From positions 1,619,839 through 1,683,838 of the forward strand of contig NZ_DS022272.1 in NCBI RefSeq assembly GCF_000153705.1: 64,000 nt of DNA. Reading direction: 5' to 3'. The notes under the pieces are model-generated. The model searched no databases. It was not told the origin of the DNA and saw nothing but the letters and a program-made list of their open reading frames with translations. The DNA comes from Fulvimarina pelagi HTCC2506 (GTDB lineage: Bacteria; Pseudomonadota; Alphaproteobacteria; Rhizobiales; Rhizobiaceae). The position numbers and the translations under genes were made by a program. This document shows positions 53,581-63,042 of this stretch, piece by piece; the first letter of the stretch is position 1, and every line of letters begins with the position of its first letter.

Positions 53581-54501
53581 TCAGGCTGCTTCGCGCCGCT
53601 TGCCGACCGCAGCCTGCTTGAGACGCCCCGTGATGTCCGCCCAGGCTCGATCGTCGGCCTCCCCGTTTGCCTGCGACCCTGACAACGAAGCAGTCCGCAA
53701 TGCGTCCATCACCTCTACGGTGATCTCATTCTGAATTTGCGCCGCATCCCTGACGAGGCAGTAGAGCGTTATCTGGAACTGCATCTTGCCGATTTCGCTC
53801 GTCCCGACGGAGACTGTGGTCTCCGGTCCTGAGATCTCGGCCCCCGCCTTGCGCGCAGCGAACTGATGGAACCGTGCGGCGAGTTCGCGGTCCGCCTCCA
53901 GTACCCGCCGCGCTATTTCGGAGACGAGTCGCGCCGTCTCAGCCGCGGGAACTGGTTTTTCCATCGTCAGGAGAAAGCGATGGGGTGCATAATGCCGTGG
54001 CTGAGCCTCAACTTTGACCGGACCGGAGAGAAGCACGGAATTGGGCAGCATGACAGTACGACCTGTTCCGGAAAAGCCATGCTGCTGTGGCGGAAGCTCC
54101 ATGATTGTCGTCGAGAAGAGACCGTGATCGACCACCTCTCCGTGTATGCCGTTGATCTCGATGCGGTCGCCGACTTTGAAGAGATGGCCGCCGAAGCGCA
54201 GCACCGAGCCCGCGACGCACATGATGAGCTCCTTGGTCGCCACGACCAACGCGACGAGGACGGCCGTCAGCGACAGGAGCGCATTCTGGATCTCCGCGAG
54301 CCAGATACCAAGCAGCGCAAATGCGATTATCGCGTTCGTCAGCGCGCGGACCGTGAAACGCCGCCGGCGCGCGACGAACGGATCGTCGCTAGCAGCTGCC
54401 AGCCGCTCGATCAGGAAGCGTACCGCCATGCATGCGCCGAGAACGCAAATGCTCCAAGCGATATTGTCCGCCACGCTGGACGGAATGAAAAGACCGGTCA
54501 T
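53581..54501 (-). CDS. MscS-family mechanosensitive channel-like protein
   Basis: A 306-residue inner-membrane protein with three or four helices in the first 110 residues and an MscS-type beta domain: FKVGDRIEINGIHGEVVDHGLFSTTIME near 105-135 is the conserved post-pore segment, with PNSVLLSGPV following. The pore helix itself (ALLSLTAVLVALVVATKELIMCVAGSVLR) is less Gly/Ala patterned than in E. coli MscS, so gating may differ. Such channels release ions on osmotic downshock. It is transcribed toward the tRNA. Confidence 0.88.
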   Translation of the reverse strand: MTGLFIPSSVADNIAWSICVLGACMAVRFLIERLAAASDDPFVARRRRFTVRALTNAIIAFALLGIWLAEIQNALLSLTAVLVALVVATKELIMCVAGSVLRFGGHLFKVGDRIEINGIHGEVVDHGLFSTTIMELPPQQHGFSGTGRTVMLPNSVLLSGPVKVEAQPRHYAPHRFLLTMEKPVPAAETARLVSEIARRVLEADRELAARFHQFAARKAGAEISGPETTVSVGTSEIGKMQFQITLYCLVRDAAQIQNEITVEVMDALRTASLSGSQANGEADDRAWADITGRLKQAAVGKRREAA

Positions 54502-54648
54502 GACGGTCAGTTGTCCCCTCTAGAAGGCGCGTTTTCCCGATTGGACGCGAGGCGCTATGCCTACGGAACCGCACGGTGAATATCGAGTAAGAGATTAGGC
54601 TTTGCGGATCGTTAATGCGGGTACGAAATCGCGAAACCGTGACCGAGA

Positions 54649-57078
54649 TCAGGCGGCGACCTTTGCCCCCGTGGCTGCTGCGAGGTCCGTGTTCCAGCGC
54701 TGCGTGATCTCAGTGATTACCAGCGGCATCTCACTTGCCGGAACCGGACGCGAGAAGAAGAAGCCCTGCATCTCGCGACATCCCTCCGCATAGAGGATTT
54801 CCATCTGCTCGCGTGACTCGATGCCCTCCGCTAGCACCTTCATGTCGAGCGCGCGCGAAAGCCCGATCACCGACCGGACTATGGCGATGTTTTCAGGTCG
54901 AGAGAGGTCGCGAACGAAGGACTGATCGATCTTTATCTTGTCGAACGGGAAGCGTGATAGATAACCGAGCGAAGAATAGCCTGTACCGAAATCGTCCATC
55001 GAGATCGTTAAACCGCGATCGCGGAACGTCTTGAGGGTGGAAAGAATGTTCTCACTCTCGTCGATGAACAGAGACTCTGTCACTTCAATCTGTACGCGAC
55101 GTGGGTCGAGCCCGCTCGCTCTAAGCGCAGCGTCGACGTCCTCGACCAGCTTCGCGCTCTTGAATTGAACTGGCGAGAAGTTGACGGAAATGGTCATGTC
55201 GGTATTCCAGCTCGCAGCTTCGCGGAACGCCGTTTGCATGCACCATACGCCGATTTCCTCGATCAGTCCGGTCTCTTCGGCGAGGGGGATGAAGACTCCC
55301 GGTGAGATCAGCCCTTTTTCCGGATGGCGCCATCTGAGCAGAGCCTCGAACCCGCTGACGGCTTTTCGTCCGCTGTCGACGAAAGGCTGGTAGAAGACTT
55401 CGAACTCCTCATTTCGGAGGGCCATTCGGAGGTCGTCTTCCATCTCCCGCCTGTCATGTTGACGGTCGCGCATCTCCTGATCGAAGACCCGGTAGCCGGG
55501 TCGGCCGGCTGATTTCGCTGCGTTAAGAGCGAGATCGCAGTTTTGGAGTAGGAGATCGGCGCTGGCGCCGGCTTCACGCTCCGTCTTTGTGATAGCAGCG
55601 CAGCCGATGCTCAACCCCGTGGGGATCCGGCGACCCTCCACTTCAAAGGGTTCATCGAAGGCTGAAACGATGCTTTCGGCGAAGGTCTCGAGCCATTCGG
55701 CGTCCTTCGTCGCGGTTACGAGTATGCCGAACTCGTCGCCGCCAAGACGGGCAACGATCGCGCGCGGACCGCAGGCGGCGACAAGCCGGTCTCCGACCAG
55801 CGACAGGACTGCGTCGCCGATCGGATGACCATAGGTGTCGTTGATCGCTTTGAAATTCCGTAAATCCAGGACGAGCAGTGCGCAATTCTCGCGCCGTTTG
55901 CCAAGCACGGCTTCGATCTCCTCACCGAAGCGGCGGCGGTTCGGCAAATCGGTCAGAGCGTCGTGAGCTGCCAGATGCTCCAGCTGCTCGGCGATGCGCT
56001 GGCGGTCAGTGACGTCCTCAAAGGTGATGAGAAGGCCGCGACCTGCTAGTCCGCGGCGCTTCACTTCCATGATTTCGCCCCGCTCCGTTTCCGTCATCAA
56101 CACGGAGGTCTCGTTGCGCGGAAGCGGCTGCGACAGGCGCGGATCCTTCAGAAATCGATGCGAAGGCGTTCCGACCGTATGTTCGCCGAAATAGTAGGTG
56201 AAGACCTCATTCCAAACGAGAAGCTTCTTCTTGCCGTCCAGCATGCAGAGCGCCTGCGTCATGTTGTTGAGCGCAGCGGCCATCTGGTCCTGTTTGGCCT
56301 CGAGCTCGCTGGCGAGATTGTCGGTCTTGCTCGACATTGCCTCCGTCATCGACTCGCAGCGATACTGAATGTCCGAAAGTCCGCGAAGCACATCCTTCAC
56401 TTCGCTCGGACCGTTGAGGCTGACGGGCTCGCTCCACGAACCGGTCGCGATCCGCGTGGCAACGTTCGACGCACGTCTGATGGCCGTGCCGATCGAACGT
56501 GAGGTGAAGACGACATAGCCGACGAGCGCCAGGAGGATCGTCAGGAGCGCGATCAGGGTAAGCCAGAAACCGGTTTCCACTTTGCGGTCGGCCTGGTTGC
56601 GATACGCCGCGAGGTCACTGCGCTCGCTCTGAAGCGCCGTGCCGATGGCGTGGGAGATGTTTCCAAGTTCCGAGCGAGCCGCCCGCTGCGATATTTCGCC
56701 CCCGCTGGCCGACAGAACGCTGAGTGGGTAGCGTATCTCAGTAATCGCCCGGATAGTCTCCTTGGAGAGCGGCGCTGCAAGCGCGGCGCTCAGTTCAGTC
56801 TTGATCCTTTCGATCGCATTGCGGAATTCGAGCTTCTCGACCTCCGTCATGGCCGGATCCTTGCTCCGCGAATCGAAGAGGCCGCTCAGCCGCGCATTGA
56901 GCGCCTCAACTCTGCTCTGCGCCCTGTGGAGACGGTCCAGCGAAACGACGGCGTTGTCGTGCAACTTGACTGCAATTCCCAGCGCCGAGGACTGCGTGTG
57001 AAGGGAAAAGAGTGCGAAGGCACAGATCAGGATCGCGAATGTCAGGCCACCCAGAAGGAGCCGCACCGCTATCGACAT
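54649..57078 (-). CDS. GGDEF-EAL bifunctional c-di-GMP protein
   Basis: An 809-residue membrane protein: helix 1 near 8-26, a periplasmic region to about 170, helix 2 near 172-193 (FWLTLIALLTILLALVGYVVF), a HAMP-like linker, a PAS-like segment with NMTQALCMLDGKKKLLVWNEVF, a GGDEF domain with RLGGDEFGIL, and an EAL domain with SGFEALLRWRHPE and DDFGTGYSSLGYLSRFP. Both catalytic motifs are intact, so it could make or break c-di-GMP; no RxxD inhibitory site precedes GGDEF. It shares signal chemistry with the diguanylate cyclase at 46227. Transcribed alone. Confidence 0.95.
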   Translation of the reverse strand: MSIAVRLLLGGLTFAILICAFALFSLHTQSSALGIAVKLHDNAVVSLDRLHRAQSRVEALNARLSGLFDSRSKDPAMTEVEKLEFRNAIERIKTELSAALAAPLSKETIRAITEIRYPLSVLSASGGEISQRAARSELGNISHAIGTALQSERSDLAAYRNQADRKVETGFWLTLIALLTILLALVGYVVFTSRSIGTAIRRASNVATRIATGSWSEPVSLNGPSEVKDVLRGLSDIQYRCESMTEAMSSKTDNLASELEAKQDQMAAALNNMTQALCMLDGKKKLLVWNEVFTYYFGEHTVGTPSHRFLKDPRLSQPLPRNETSVLMTETERGEIMEVKRRGLAGRGLLITFEDVTDRQRIAEQLEHLAAHDALTDLPNRRRFGEEIEAVLGKRRENCALLVLDLRNFKAINDTYGHPIGDAVLSLVGDRLVAACGPRAIVARLGGDEFGILVTATKDAEWLETFAESIVSAFDEPFEVEGRRIPTGLSIGCAAITKTEREAGASADLLLQNCDLALNAAKSAGRPGYRVFDQEMRDRQHDRREMEDDLRMALRNEEFEVFYQPFVDSGRKAVSGFEALLRWRHPEKGLISPGVFIPLAEETGLIEEIGVWCMQTAFREAASWNTDMTISVNFSPVQFKSAKLVEDVDAALRASGLDPRRVQIEVTESLFIDESENILSTLKTFRDRGLTISMDDFGTGYSSLGYLSRFPFDKIKIDQSFVRDLSRPENIAIVRSVIGLSRALDMKVLAEGIESREQMEILYAEGCREMQGFFFSRPVPASEMPLVITEITQRWNTDLAAATGAKVAA

Positions 57079-57416
57079 TGCCCCTCCTTCACGCGCACGC
57101 TTGCCTGTTCGTCGTCACCTCGCCAGTCGCGCGGCCGTGTCCGAAAGCTTTAAAGAAGTGGGGTTACCGATCCGTTAGACCGGCCAATCGACGCAATGAA
57201 TGGCCGCTCAAAACCGGCGATCAAAGCACTGTCGATGCCCATCAGCCGGCTCCGATTCGAATGTCGGCGTTTTGCGCTGCGTGAGTCCGAATGGCACTGT
57301 GACGCGATGCAGGAATATTGCGGTGAGGACGAGAAGCGACACCGGTGCACATTCGCCGGTCGACAGCTGGTTTTGCCATGGGCACGAAGCGGATCGACCG
57401 CTATAGCTGCCCCGAC
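57079..57416. other. Divergent intergenic region, no supported gene
   Basis: About 340 bases between the GGDEF-EAL gene (minus) and the ABC transporter gene (plus). Open frames crossing it are extensions of the transporter frame or antisense noise. It should hold both promoters; I see no clear hairpin or operator. Confidence 0.4.
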
Positions 57417-59252
57417 ATGACCGATACCAAAACGCAAAATCTGCGCCTCAGGCGGCCCAAGCTCCGCCTGAAGGAGGCCGAGGATCGTGGCGTGATGCTG
57501 CGACTGCTCAAGCGCATGTTCGCTGAGAACGGCCATCTCTTCGTGCGGCAGTATTCGATCGCCATCGCCTGTCTCGTGTTGGTCGCGGCGACGACCGCCT
57601 TTCTGGCCTGGGTGATGCGCGATGTGATCGACCAGATCTTCGTCCTCGGAAACCGGGCGGCGATCGTGACATTGCCGATCGTCGTTTTCCTGACGTTCGT
57701 TGTGCGCGGTCTTGCGACCTATGGACAAGGAGTGATCCTCGCCCGGATCGGCAACAACATCGTCGCACGATACCAGCGACGGCTGTTCGAAAAGTTGACG
57801 GAACTGTCGGTCGACTTCTTTACCGACAACCGGTCCGCGCAGCTTGCCGCTCGGATCAACCAGAACGTCTCCGGCATCCGCGAGACCTTGAACCTCACCA
57901 TAACCTCGCTTGCGCGCGACCTGCTGAGCCTGATCTTCCTCGTTGGCGTTATGCTCTATCAGGACCCGCTTCTCTCAGGTATCGCCCTGCTCGCGGCGCC
58001 GCCGATCGCCTTCATGATCGCAAGCCTTGCCCGCAAGTTGCGCGTGGCAACCCGCGAGGTGATCGAGGTCAATTCCCGCGTTCTCGGCTCCATGCAAGAG
58101 GCCGCACAGGGCATCACAGTGCTCAAGGCGTTCACCATGGAAGAGCCGCTCAAGCAGCGGCTTGAAACCTTGGTGACGACAGCCGAGCAGCGCTCCAATC
58201 GCATCGCTTCGATCACGGAGCGCACGACCCCGGTCACAGAGATCGTCGCAGGTCTCGCGATCGCCGGCGTGATCGCCTATTCTGGCTATCGCGCCATTGT
58301 CTACGGTTATTCGCCGGGTGCGATGTTCGCCTTCATCACCGCGCTCCTCCTCGCCTACGATCCGGCCCGGCGCCTCGCCCGGCTGCAAGTCCAACTCGAA
58401 CGGGCGATGGTGAATGCCTCGATGATCTACGAGATCCTCGATATCGAGCCGCGGCAGGCCGACGCCCCCCATGCGCGCCCGCTCAAGATCGAGGCCGGCG
58501 AGATCGCGTTCAGGAATGTCACCTTCGGTTATCACACCGGGGAGCCTGTGCTGAAGGACATCAGCTTCGTCGCCCCGGCGGCTCGCACCACCGCGCTCAT
58601 CGGGGCTTCAGGCGGGGGCAAATCGACGATCATCAGCCTGATCCAGCGGTTCTATGACGTCGGATCGGGCGAGATCACCGTGGACGGAACCGATATTCGA
58701 ATGGTCACGAAGAAGTCGCTGCGTGGGCAGATCGCCTATGTCCCGCAGGCGCCGTATCTGTTCGACGGCACGATCCGCGACAATATCCGCCTTGGTCGAC
58801 CGGATGCGAGCGATGCAGATATCGAGAGCGCCGCGCGCGAGGCCCAGGCCGAGGAATTCATCCTGCGCCAGCCGCTGGGTTACGACACGCCGCTCGGCGA
58901 GAACGGCGTGACCCTTTCCGGCGGCCAGCGCCAGCGCCTTTCGATCGCGCGAGCACTGGTGCGCAACGCGCCAATCCTGCTCCTCGATGAAGCGACAAGT
59001 GCGCTCGACACGCGCTCGGAAACACTCGTACAGGAGGCGCTGGAAAACGCCATGAAGAACCGAACAACGATTGTCGTCGCACACCGGCTCTCCACCATCG
59101 TCAATGCCGATCAGATCCTCGTCGTCGACGGCGGCGAGATCGTCGAAGGCGGCACCCATGACGAACTTGTCGACAAGCCGAAAGGCCTCTATGCCAGATT
59201 CTACGCGCTCCAGACGCGGCGGCACGGCGACGAGGTGCTTTCCCTCGCCTGA
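57417..59252 (+). CDS. ABC exporter, fused permease and ATPase (MsbA-like)
   Basis: A 611-residue half-transporter: six membrane helices in about residues 40-320, then an ATP-binding domain with GASGGGKST (Walker A), YVPQAPYLFDG (Q-loop), VTLSGGQRQRLSIARAL (signature), ILLLDEATSALD (Walker B) and VVAHRLSTI (His switch). It would act as a homodimer exporting a lipid or drug; an MsbA-like lipid A flippase role is plausible but unproven. ATG 57417 (MTDTKTQNLRLRR) is preferred; an ATG at 57378 and a frame from 57345 are alternatives, none with a good ribosome site. dapB follows 40 bases on. Confidence 0.93.
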   Translation: MTDTKTQNLRLRRPKLRLKEAEDRGVMLRLLKRMFAENGHLFVRQYSIAIACLVLVAATTAFLAWVMRDVIDQIFVLGNRAAIVTLPIVVFLTFVVRGLATYGQGVILARIGNNIVARYQRRLFEKLTELSVDFFTDNRSAQLAARINQNVSGIRETLNLTITSLARDLLSLIFLVGVMLYQDPLLSGIALLAAPPIAFMIASLARKLRVATREVIEVNSRVLGSMQEAAQGITVLKAFTMEEPLKQRLETLVTTAEQRSNRIASITERTTPVTEIVAGLAIAGVIAYSGYRAIVYGYSPGAMFAFITALLLAYDPARRLARLQVQLERAMVNASMIYEILDIEPRQADAPHARPLKIEAGEIAFRNVTFGYHTGEPVLKDISFVAPAARTTALIGASGGGKSTIISLIQRFYDVGSGEITVDGTDIRMVTKKSLRGQIAYVPQAPYLFDGTIRDNIRLGRPDASDADIESAAREAQAEEFILRQPLGYDTPLGENGVTLSGGQRQRLSIARALVRNAPILLLDEATSALDTRSETLVQEALENAMKNRTTIVVAHRLSTIVNADQILVVDGGEIVEGGTHDELVDKPKGLYARFYALQTRRHGDEVLSLA

Positions 59253-59292
59253 CGCATGGGGTTTGACGAGGAAACGGCCTGGAGATTGAGGC

Positions 59293-60108
59293 ATGGACGA
59301 GACGCGCATCGCGGTCTTCGGAGCGGCCGGACGGATGGGCCGCACCATCATCAGGATCGTATCCGAAGCGGACGGTGCCGTCCTTGTTTCAGCGCTGGAA
59401 TCGGCGAGTTCGCTCTCGCTCGGCGAGGATGCGGGAAGCCACGCCGGCCTCAAGCGAGCGGGTGTCACGATCGGCTCGGATATAGCGAGTGCTCTCTCTC
59501 GCGCCGATGCGGTAATCGACTTCTCCGCACCGACGGCATCCGCCATGCTTTCGGAAGCGGCCGCGAAGGCGGGCTGTGCTCATGTGATCGGCACCACCGG
59601 CTTTACGGCGGATCATGAGGACCGGATCGCAAAATCCGCTACTGAAACGGCGATCGTGAAGTCCGGCAATATGAGCCTCGGTGTGAATCTTCTCGCCGGT
59701 CTCGTCGAGCAGGCGGCACGCGCGCTCCCCGCAAACCTCTTCGACATCGAAGTGCTCGAAATGCACCATAAGCACAAAGTCGACGCGCCTTCCGGCACTG
59801 CCCTTCTCCTCGGTGAGGCTGCCGCCAAAGGCCGCGAGATCGAACTTGCGGGCAACAGCGTCCGCGTTCGCGACGGTCAGACCGGGCCTCGTGAGACGGG
59901 CACGATCGGCTTCGCTACCCTGCGCGGCGGATCGGTGGTCGGCGAGCATTCAGTCATCTTCGCCGGCGAGGGCGAGCGCATCGAGCTCTCGCATCAGGCT
60001 GGAGACCGCGAGATCTTCGCACGTGGCGCAGTCGCAGCCGCCATCTGGACGAAGGGCCGCGCGCCGGGTCTTTATTCCATGCGCGACGTTCTCGGGCTCG
60101 CCAGCTGA
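59293..60108 (+). CDS. dapB: 4-hydroxy-tetrahydrodipicolinate reductase
   Basis: A 271-residue NAD(P)H enzyme of lysine and diaminopimelate synthesis. The nucleotide-binding motif is [14 protein letters not shown] at 8-21, the substrate motif [18 protein letters not shown] near 155-172 and [19 protein letters not shown] near the end, all as in DapB. Length is normal. It lies 40 bases after the ABC exporter and 43 before gpmA, so these genes and the following GNAT gene probably form one operon; dapB-gpmA pairing is common in rhizobia. Confidence 0.97.
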   Translation: MDETRIAVFGAAGRMGRTIIRIVSEADGAVLVSALESASSLSLGEDAGSHAGLKRAGVTIGSDIASALSRADAVIDFSAPTASAMLSEAAAKAGCAHVIGTTGFTADHEDRIAKSATETAIVKSGNMSLGVNLLAGLVEQAARALPANLFDIEVLEMHHKHKVDAPSGTALLLGEAAAKGREIELAGNSVRVRDGQTGPRETGTIGFATLRGGSVVGEHSVIFAGEGERIELSHQAGDREIFARGAVAAAIWTKGRAPGLYSMRDVLGLAS

Positions 60109-60151
60109 CCTCCTGAAACGCATCGATCTTCGAAGAAGGATATTTCAGACT

Positions 60152-60772
60152 ATGTCGGGCACCCTGGTCCTCGTCCGCCACGGACAGAGCGAATGGAACA
60201 AACAGAACCTCTTCACCGGCTGGAAGGACCCGGACCTGACCGAGCTTGGCGTGGAAGAAGCGAAGGCCGGCGGCCGGCGCCTGAAGGCGGCGGGCTATAC
60301 CTTCGATCTCGGCTTCACCTCAAAGCTCAGCCGCGCCCAGCGGACTATGAAACTTATCCTGGAAGAGATCGGGCAGACGGATCTGGACGTCACCGAGAAT
60401 CTCGCACTCAACGAACGCGACTACGGCGATCTCGCCGGCCTCAACAAGGACGACGCCCGTGAGAAGTGGGGCAAAGAGCAGGTTCACCAGTGGCGCCGGT
60501 CCTACGACGTGCCACCGCCGAACGGCGAGAGCCTGAAGGACACCGGGGCGCGGGTCTGGCCTTATTATCTGCACGATATCCAGCCCTCGGTCCTGCGAGG
60601 CAACACCGTTATTGTATCGGCCCACGGAAACAGCCTGCGCGCCCTTGTCATGGCGATCGAAGGCATGACACCGGAAGAGATTCTGAAATACGAGATCGCG
60701 ACGGGCGTGCCGATCGTCTACAAGCTCAACGCCGATTCTACCGTTGCCGAAAAGACCGTCCTACAGGCCTGA
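60152..60772 (+). CDS. gpmA: 2,3-bisphosphoglycerate-dependent phosphoglycerate mutase
   Basis: A 206-residue glycolytic enzyme interconverting 3- and 2-phosphoglycerate. The phosphohistidine motif is [12 protein letters not shown] at 5-16, followed by [14 protein letters not shown], the [13 protein letters not shown] loop near 85-97 and the second catalytic histidine in [13 protein letters not shown] near 155. It is shorter than the E. coli enzyme (about 250), as is usual in alphaproteobacteria. The ATG at 60152 matches the family start; the reading frame is open far upstream across dapB but that is a shadow. Confidence 0.96.
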   Translation: MSGTLVLVRHGQSEWNKQNLFTGWKDPDLTELGVEEAKAGGRRLKAAGYTFDLGFTSKLSRAQRTMKLILEEIGQTDLDVTENLALNERDYGDLAGLNKDDAREKWGKEQVHQWRRSYDVPPPNGESLKDTGARVWPYYLHDIQPSVLRGNTVIVSAHGNSLRALVMAIEGMTPEEILKYEIATGVPIVYKLNADSTVAEKTVLQA

Positions 60773-60779
60773 TACTGCG

Positions 60780-61283
60780 ATGTCTGGCGCGCATGAGGCC
60801 CCCAGGATCCGTTCCGTTCGAGAGGGCGACGCCGATGCGATCTGGCGCATCGTCGCGCCGATTATCCGAGACGGGGAGACCTACGCACTCGAACGTGACA
60901 TGAGCCGGGCAGAGGCCCTCGCCTACTGGTGCGGTGATGACCGTAGGACCTTTGTCGCCGAGAGCGAGGGCGCGATCCTCGGAACCTACTATCTGAAGCA
61001 AAACCAGCCGGGGGGTGGCTCGCACGTCGCCAATTGCGGGTACGCCGTCGCCGCGGAGGCCCGCGGTCGCGGCATCGCGCGCGTAATGGCGGAGCATTCC
61101 CTTAACGAAGCGCGAGACTGCGGCTTCAAGGCGATGCAATTCAATTTCGTGGTCGCGACGAATACTGGCGCTATAGGGCTTTGGCATTCGCTCGGCTTCA
61201 CAACCGTCGGCAAACTCAACGGCGCCTTCGCCCATCCGCGCGAGGGCTTCGTTGATGCTCTCGTCATGTGGCGCAATCTCTGA
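60780..61283 (+). CDS. GNAT-family N-acetyltransferase
   Basis: A 167-residue acetyltransferase. The acetyl-CoA-binding motif is YAVAAEARGRGIARVMAEHSL near 83-103, followed by FNFVVATNTGAIGLWHSLGF, the usual closing motif, and REGFVDALVMWRNL. Relatives acetylate small amines or aminoglycosides; the substrate is not clear. It starts 7 bases after gpmA, so it is cotranscribed and probably translationally linked. The ATG at 60780 removes 12 codons of the longer frame that overlap gpmA. Confidence 0.88.
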   Translation: MSGAHEAPRIRSVREGDADAIWRIVAPIIRDGETYALERDMSRAEALAYWCGDDRRTFVAESEGAILGTYYLKQNQPGGGSHVANCGYAVAAEARGRGIARVMAEHSLNEARDCGFKAMQFNFVVATNTGAIGLWHSLGFTTVGKLNGAFAHPREGFVDALVMWRNL

Positions 61284-61407
61284 CGATCGCATGCGCCGCA
61301 AGATCCTGTTTTCGACGGCTCAATCGGGCGAAAAGAGATTCCGCAAAGCCTGCTGACAGAAGCGGGTAACATCCCTCTCATCGTTCCCACGACGCGTCCA
61401 AAATCGC

Positions 61408-61436
61408 TTGATCGAACCTCTCTATCGGCCTATGGT
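61408..61436 (+). promoter_or_regulatory. Promoter for the riboswitch-dadA transcript
   Basis: TTGATC at 61408-61413 and TATGGT at 61431-61436 are spaced by 17 bases, a good sigma70-type promoter. Transcription would start near 61443, just before the riboswitch begins at 61451. Confidence 0.5.
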
Positions 61437-61450
61437 TTATGGGTATCGTC

Positions 61451-61646
61451 ACCGCCGGGAGAGTTCGGCCGCAAGGCCGGCGCCGAAGGAGCAACCGCCC
61501 CGGAATCTCTCAGGCTTAAGGGACCGGTGGTGGCGCAAAACGTCCGAAGAGCGACCGTTCGCCGTTGACGGTCCGCCGAAGGAGAAAGCTGTCGATCCGC
61601 GGTGGGCGCGGTCACAGCGAAACTCTCAGGCTCGTAACGGACGGGG
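61451..61646 (+). ncRNA. Tandem glycine riboswitch
   Basis: Two glycine aptamers in series. Aptamer 1 (about 61451-61531) runs from ACCGCC to GGTGGT and contains GGGAGAG, GCCGAAGGAGCAA and AATCTCTCAGGC. Aptamer 2 (about 61541-61646) is closed by CGTCCG with CGGACG and contains CCGAAGAGCGA-type, GCCGAAGGAGAAA and AACTCTCAGGC. These are the conserved blocks of the gcvT-type glycine riboswitch, including the paired CTCTCAGG elements. The closing stem of aptamer 2 ends just before the ribosome site, fitting translational control of the dadA-type gene by glycine; it may favour expression when glycine is high. Confidence 0.92.
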
Positions 61647-61689
61647 CGTAGGGATGGGCGGGATCGACCTCCGCGCCCTGTATCTCGCT

Positions 61690-62943
61690 ATGCAGACAAT
61701 CGCAGTCATCGGTGCCGGCATCACCGGCATTACCACTGCCTACAAACTGATCCGCCGCGGCTTCGATGTAACGGTCTACGACCGCCATCCATACGCCGCC
61801 ATGGAAACCTCCTTCGCCAATGGCGGACAGCTTTCGGCCTCGAATGCCGAGGTCTGGAACAAGCCGTCGACCTTCCTGAAGGGCCTGAAATGGATGCTGC
61901 GCAAGGATGCGCCGCTTCTCATCCACCCAGCGCCGAGCTGGCACAAACTGTCCTGGCTCGCCGAGTTCATGCTCGCCGCCCGGAACTACAAGGACAACAC
62001 GATCGCGACGACACGCCTCGCGATCGAGGCCCGGCATCATCTCCTGGATATGGCGTCCGACGAGGGCTTTTCGTTCGACGCCGAGACCCGCGGCATCCTC
62101 CACATCTACGAGAACCCCTCGGAATTTAACGAAGCTAGGCGCGTCAACGAGCTCCTGAAGCGCGGCGGGCTGGAACGGCGTGCAGTCTCGCCCTCAGAGG
62201 TCGCCGCGATCGAGCCGACGATCCACGGCCATTTCGTCGGCGGCTTCTACACCGAAAGCGATTTCACAGGCGACATCCACCTTTACACCCGCAACCTCTC
62301 GGACGCCTGTGCCAAGCGCGGCGCTCGTATGGCCTACGAGCATGCGGTCGAAAGCCTGGAAGCGTTGCCAGCAGGCGGTGTCTCCGTGATCGCAACAGGA
62401 CCCGACGGCGAAAGCCGGCGCCGGTCGTTCGACGGTGTCGTCGTCTGCTCGGGTGTCGCAAGCCGGCGCTTCGCAGCCCAGCTCGGCGACCGCGTGAACG
62501 TCTACCCGGTGAAGGGCTATTCGATCACCGTTCACCTCAACGACGCGGAAAGCCGAGAGAGCGCCCCCTATGTCAGTCTCCTCGACGACCACGCCAAGAT
62601 CGTCACCAGCCGCCTCGGCGCGAACCGCTTCCGGCTCGCCGGAACGGCGGAATTCGCCGGCCTCAACAAGGACATCAAGGAGGCCCGCATCCGACCGCTC
62701 GTCGATTGGTGCCGCAAGCGCTTCCCCGGCGTCTCTACCGAGGAGGTCACGCCGTGGGCGGGCCTTCGCCCAATGATGCCAAACATGATGCCCCGCGTCG
62801 GCGCGGGCCGCCGACCTGGCGTCTTCTACAACACCGGTCACGGGCATCTCGGCTGGACGCTGTCTGCGATCACGGCGGAGATGGTCTCCGGTGAGATCGA
62901 GACTGTGGCCCGCTCGCGGAAAGCGTTTCCGGTCGCGGCCTGA
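61690..62943 (+). CDS. dadA: D-amino-acid dehydrogenase (DadA-type FAD oxidoreductase)
   Basis: A 417-residue FAD enzyme of the DadA/DAO family that oxidises D-amino acids (or glycine/sarcosine-like amines) and feeds electrons to the respiratory chain. FAD motif AVIGAGITGITTAYKLIRRG at 5-24, then ETSFANGGQLSASNAEVW, the conserved VYPVKGYSITV near 268, WAGLRPMMPN and NTGHGHLGWTL near the C-terminus. A tandem glycine riboswitch lies directly upstream, so expression answers to glycine. ATG 61690 starts at the FAD motif; an in-frame ATG at 61654 has a better ribosome site (GTAGGG) and would add 12 residues. A Fae-like gene follows. Confidence 0.9.
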   Translation: MQTIAVIGAGITGITTAYKLIRRGFDVTVYDRHPYAAMETSFANGGQLSASNAEVWNKPSTFLKGLKWMLRKDAPLLIHPAPSWHKLSWLAEFMLAARNYKDNTIATTRLAIEARHHLLDMASDEGFSFDAETRGILHIYENPSEFNEARRVNELLKRGGLERRAVSPSEVAAIEPTIHGHFVGGFYTESDFTGDIHLYTRNLSDACAKRGARMAYEHAVESLEALPAGGVSVIATGPDGESRRRSFDGVVVCSGVASRRFAAQLGDRVNVYPVKGYSITVHLNDAESRESAPYVSLLDDHAKIVTSRLGANRFRLAGTAEFAGLNKDIKEARIRPLVDWCRKRFPGVSTEEVTPWAGLRPMMPNMMPRVGAGRRPGVFYNTGHGHLGWTLSAITAEMVSGEIETVARSRKAFPVAA

Positions 62944-62968
62944 GCCAGGTGCCTTTCCGCAGAAAAAC

Positions 62969-62993
62969 CCGCCGCACGATTGCCGTGCGGCGG
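62969..62993. other. Hairpin between dadA and the Fae-like gene
   Basis: CCGCCGCAC and GTGCGGCGG pair perfectly around a 7-base loop, 26 bases after the dadA stop. The only poly-T arises on the minus strand (GGGTTTTTC), so as a terminator it faces the wrong way; for the plus transcript it is a strong processing or stabilising stem, or a poor terminator. Confidence 0.5.
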
Positions 62994-63042
62994 TGCGATC
63001 TGGTACCCGCCCCTCGGCACCCAGACATAAAGCGGAGTATCC

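Noticed and set aside
61408-61689. Open frame extending the dadA gene through the riboswitch
   Set aside because: The extension is simply stop-free structured RNA; the FAD motif starts at 61690 and the aptamer blocks are unmistakable.
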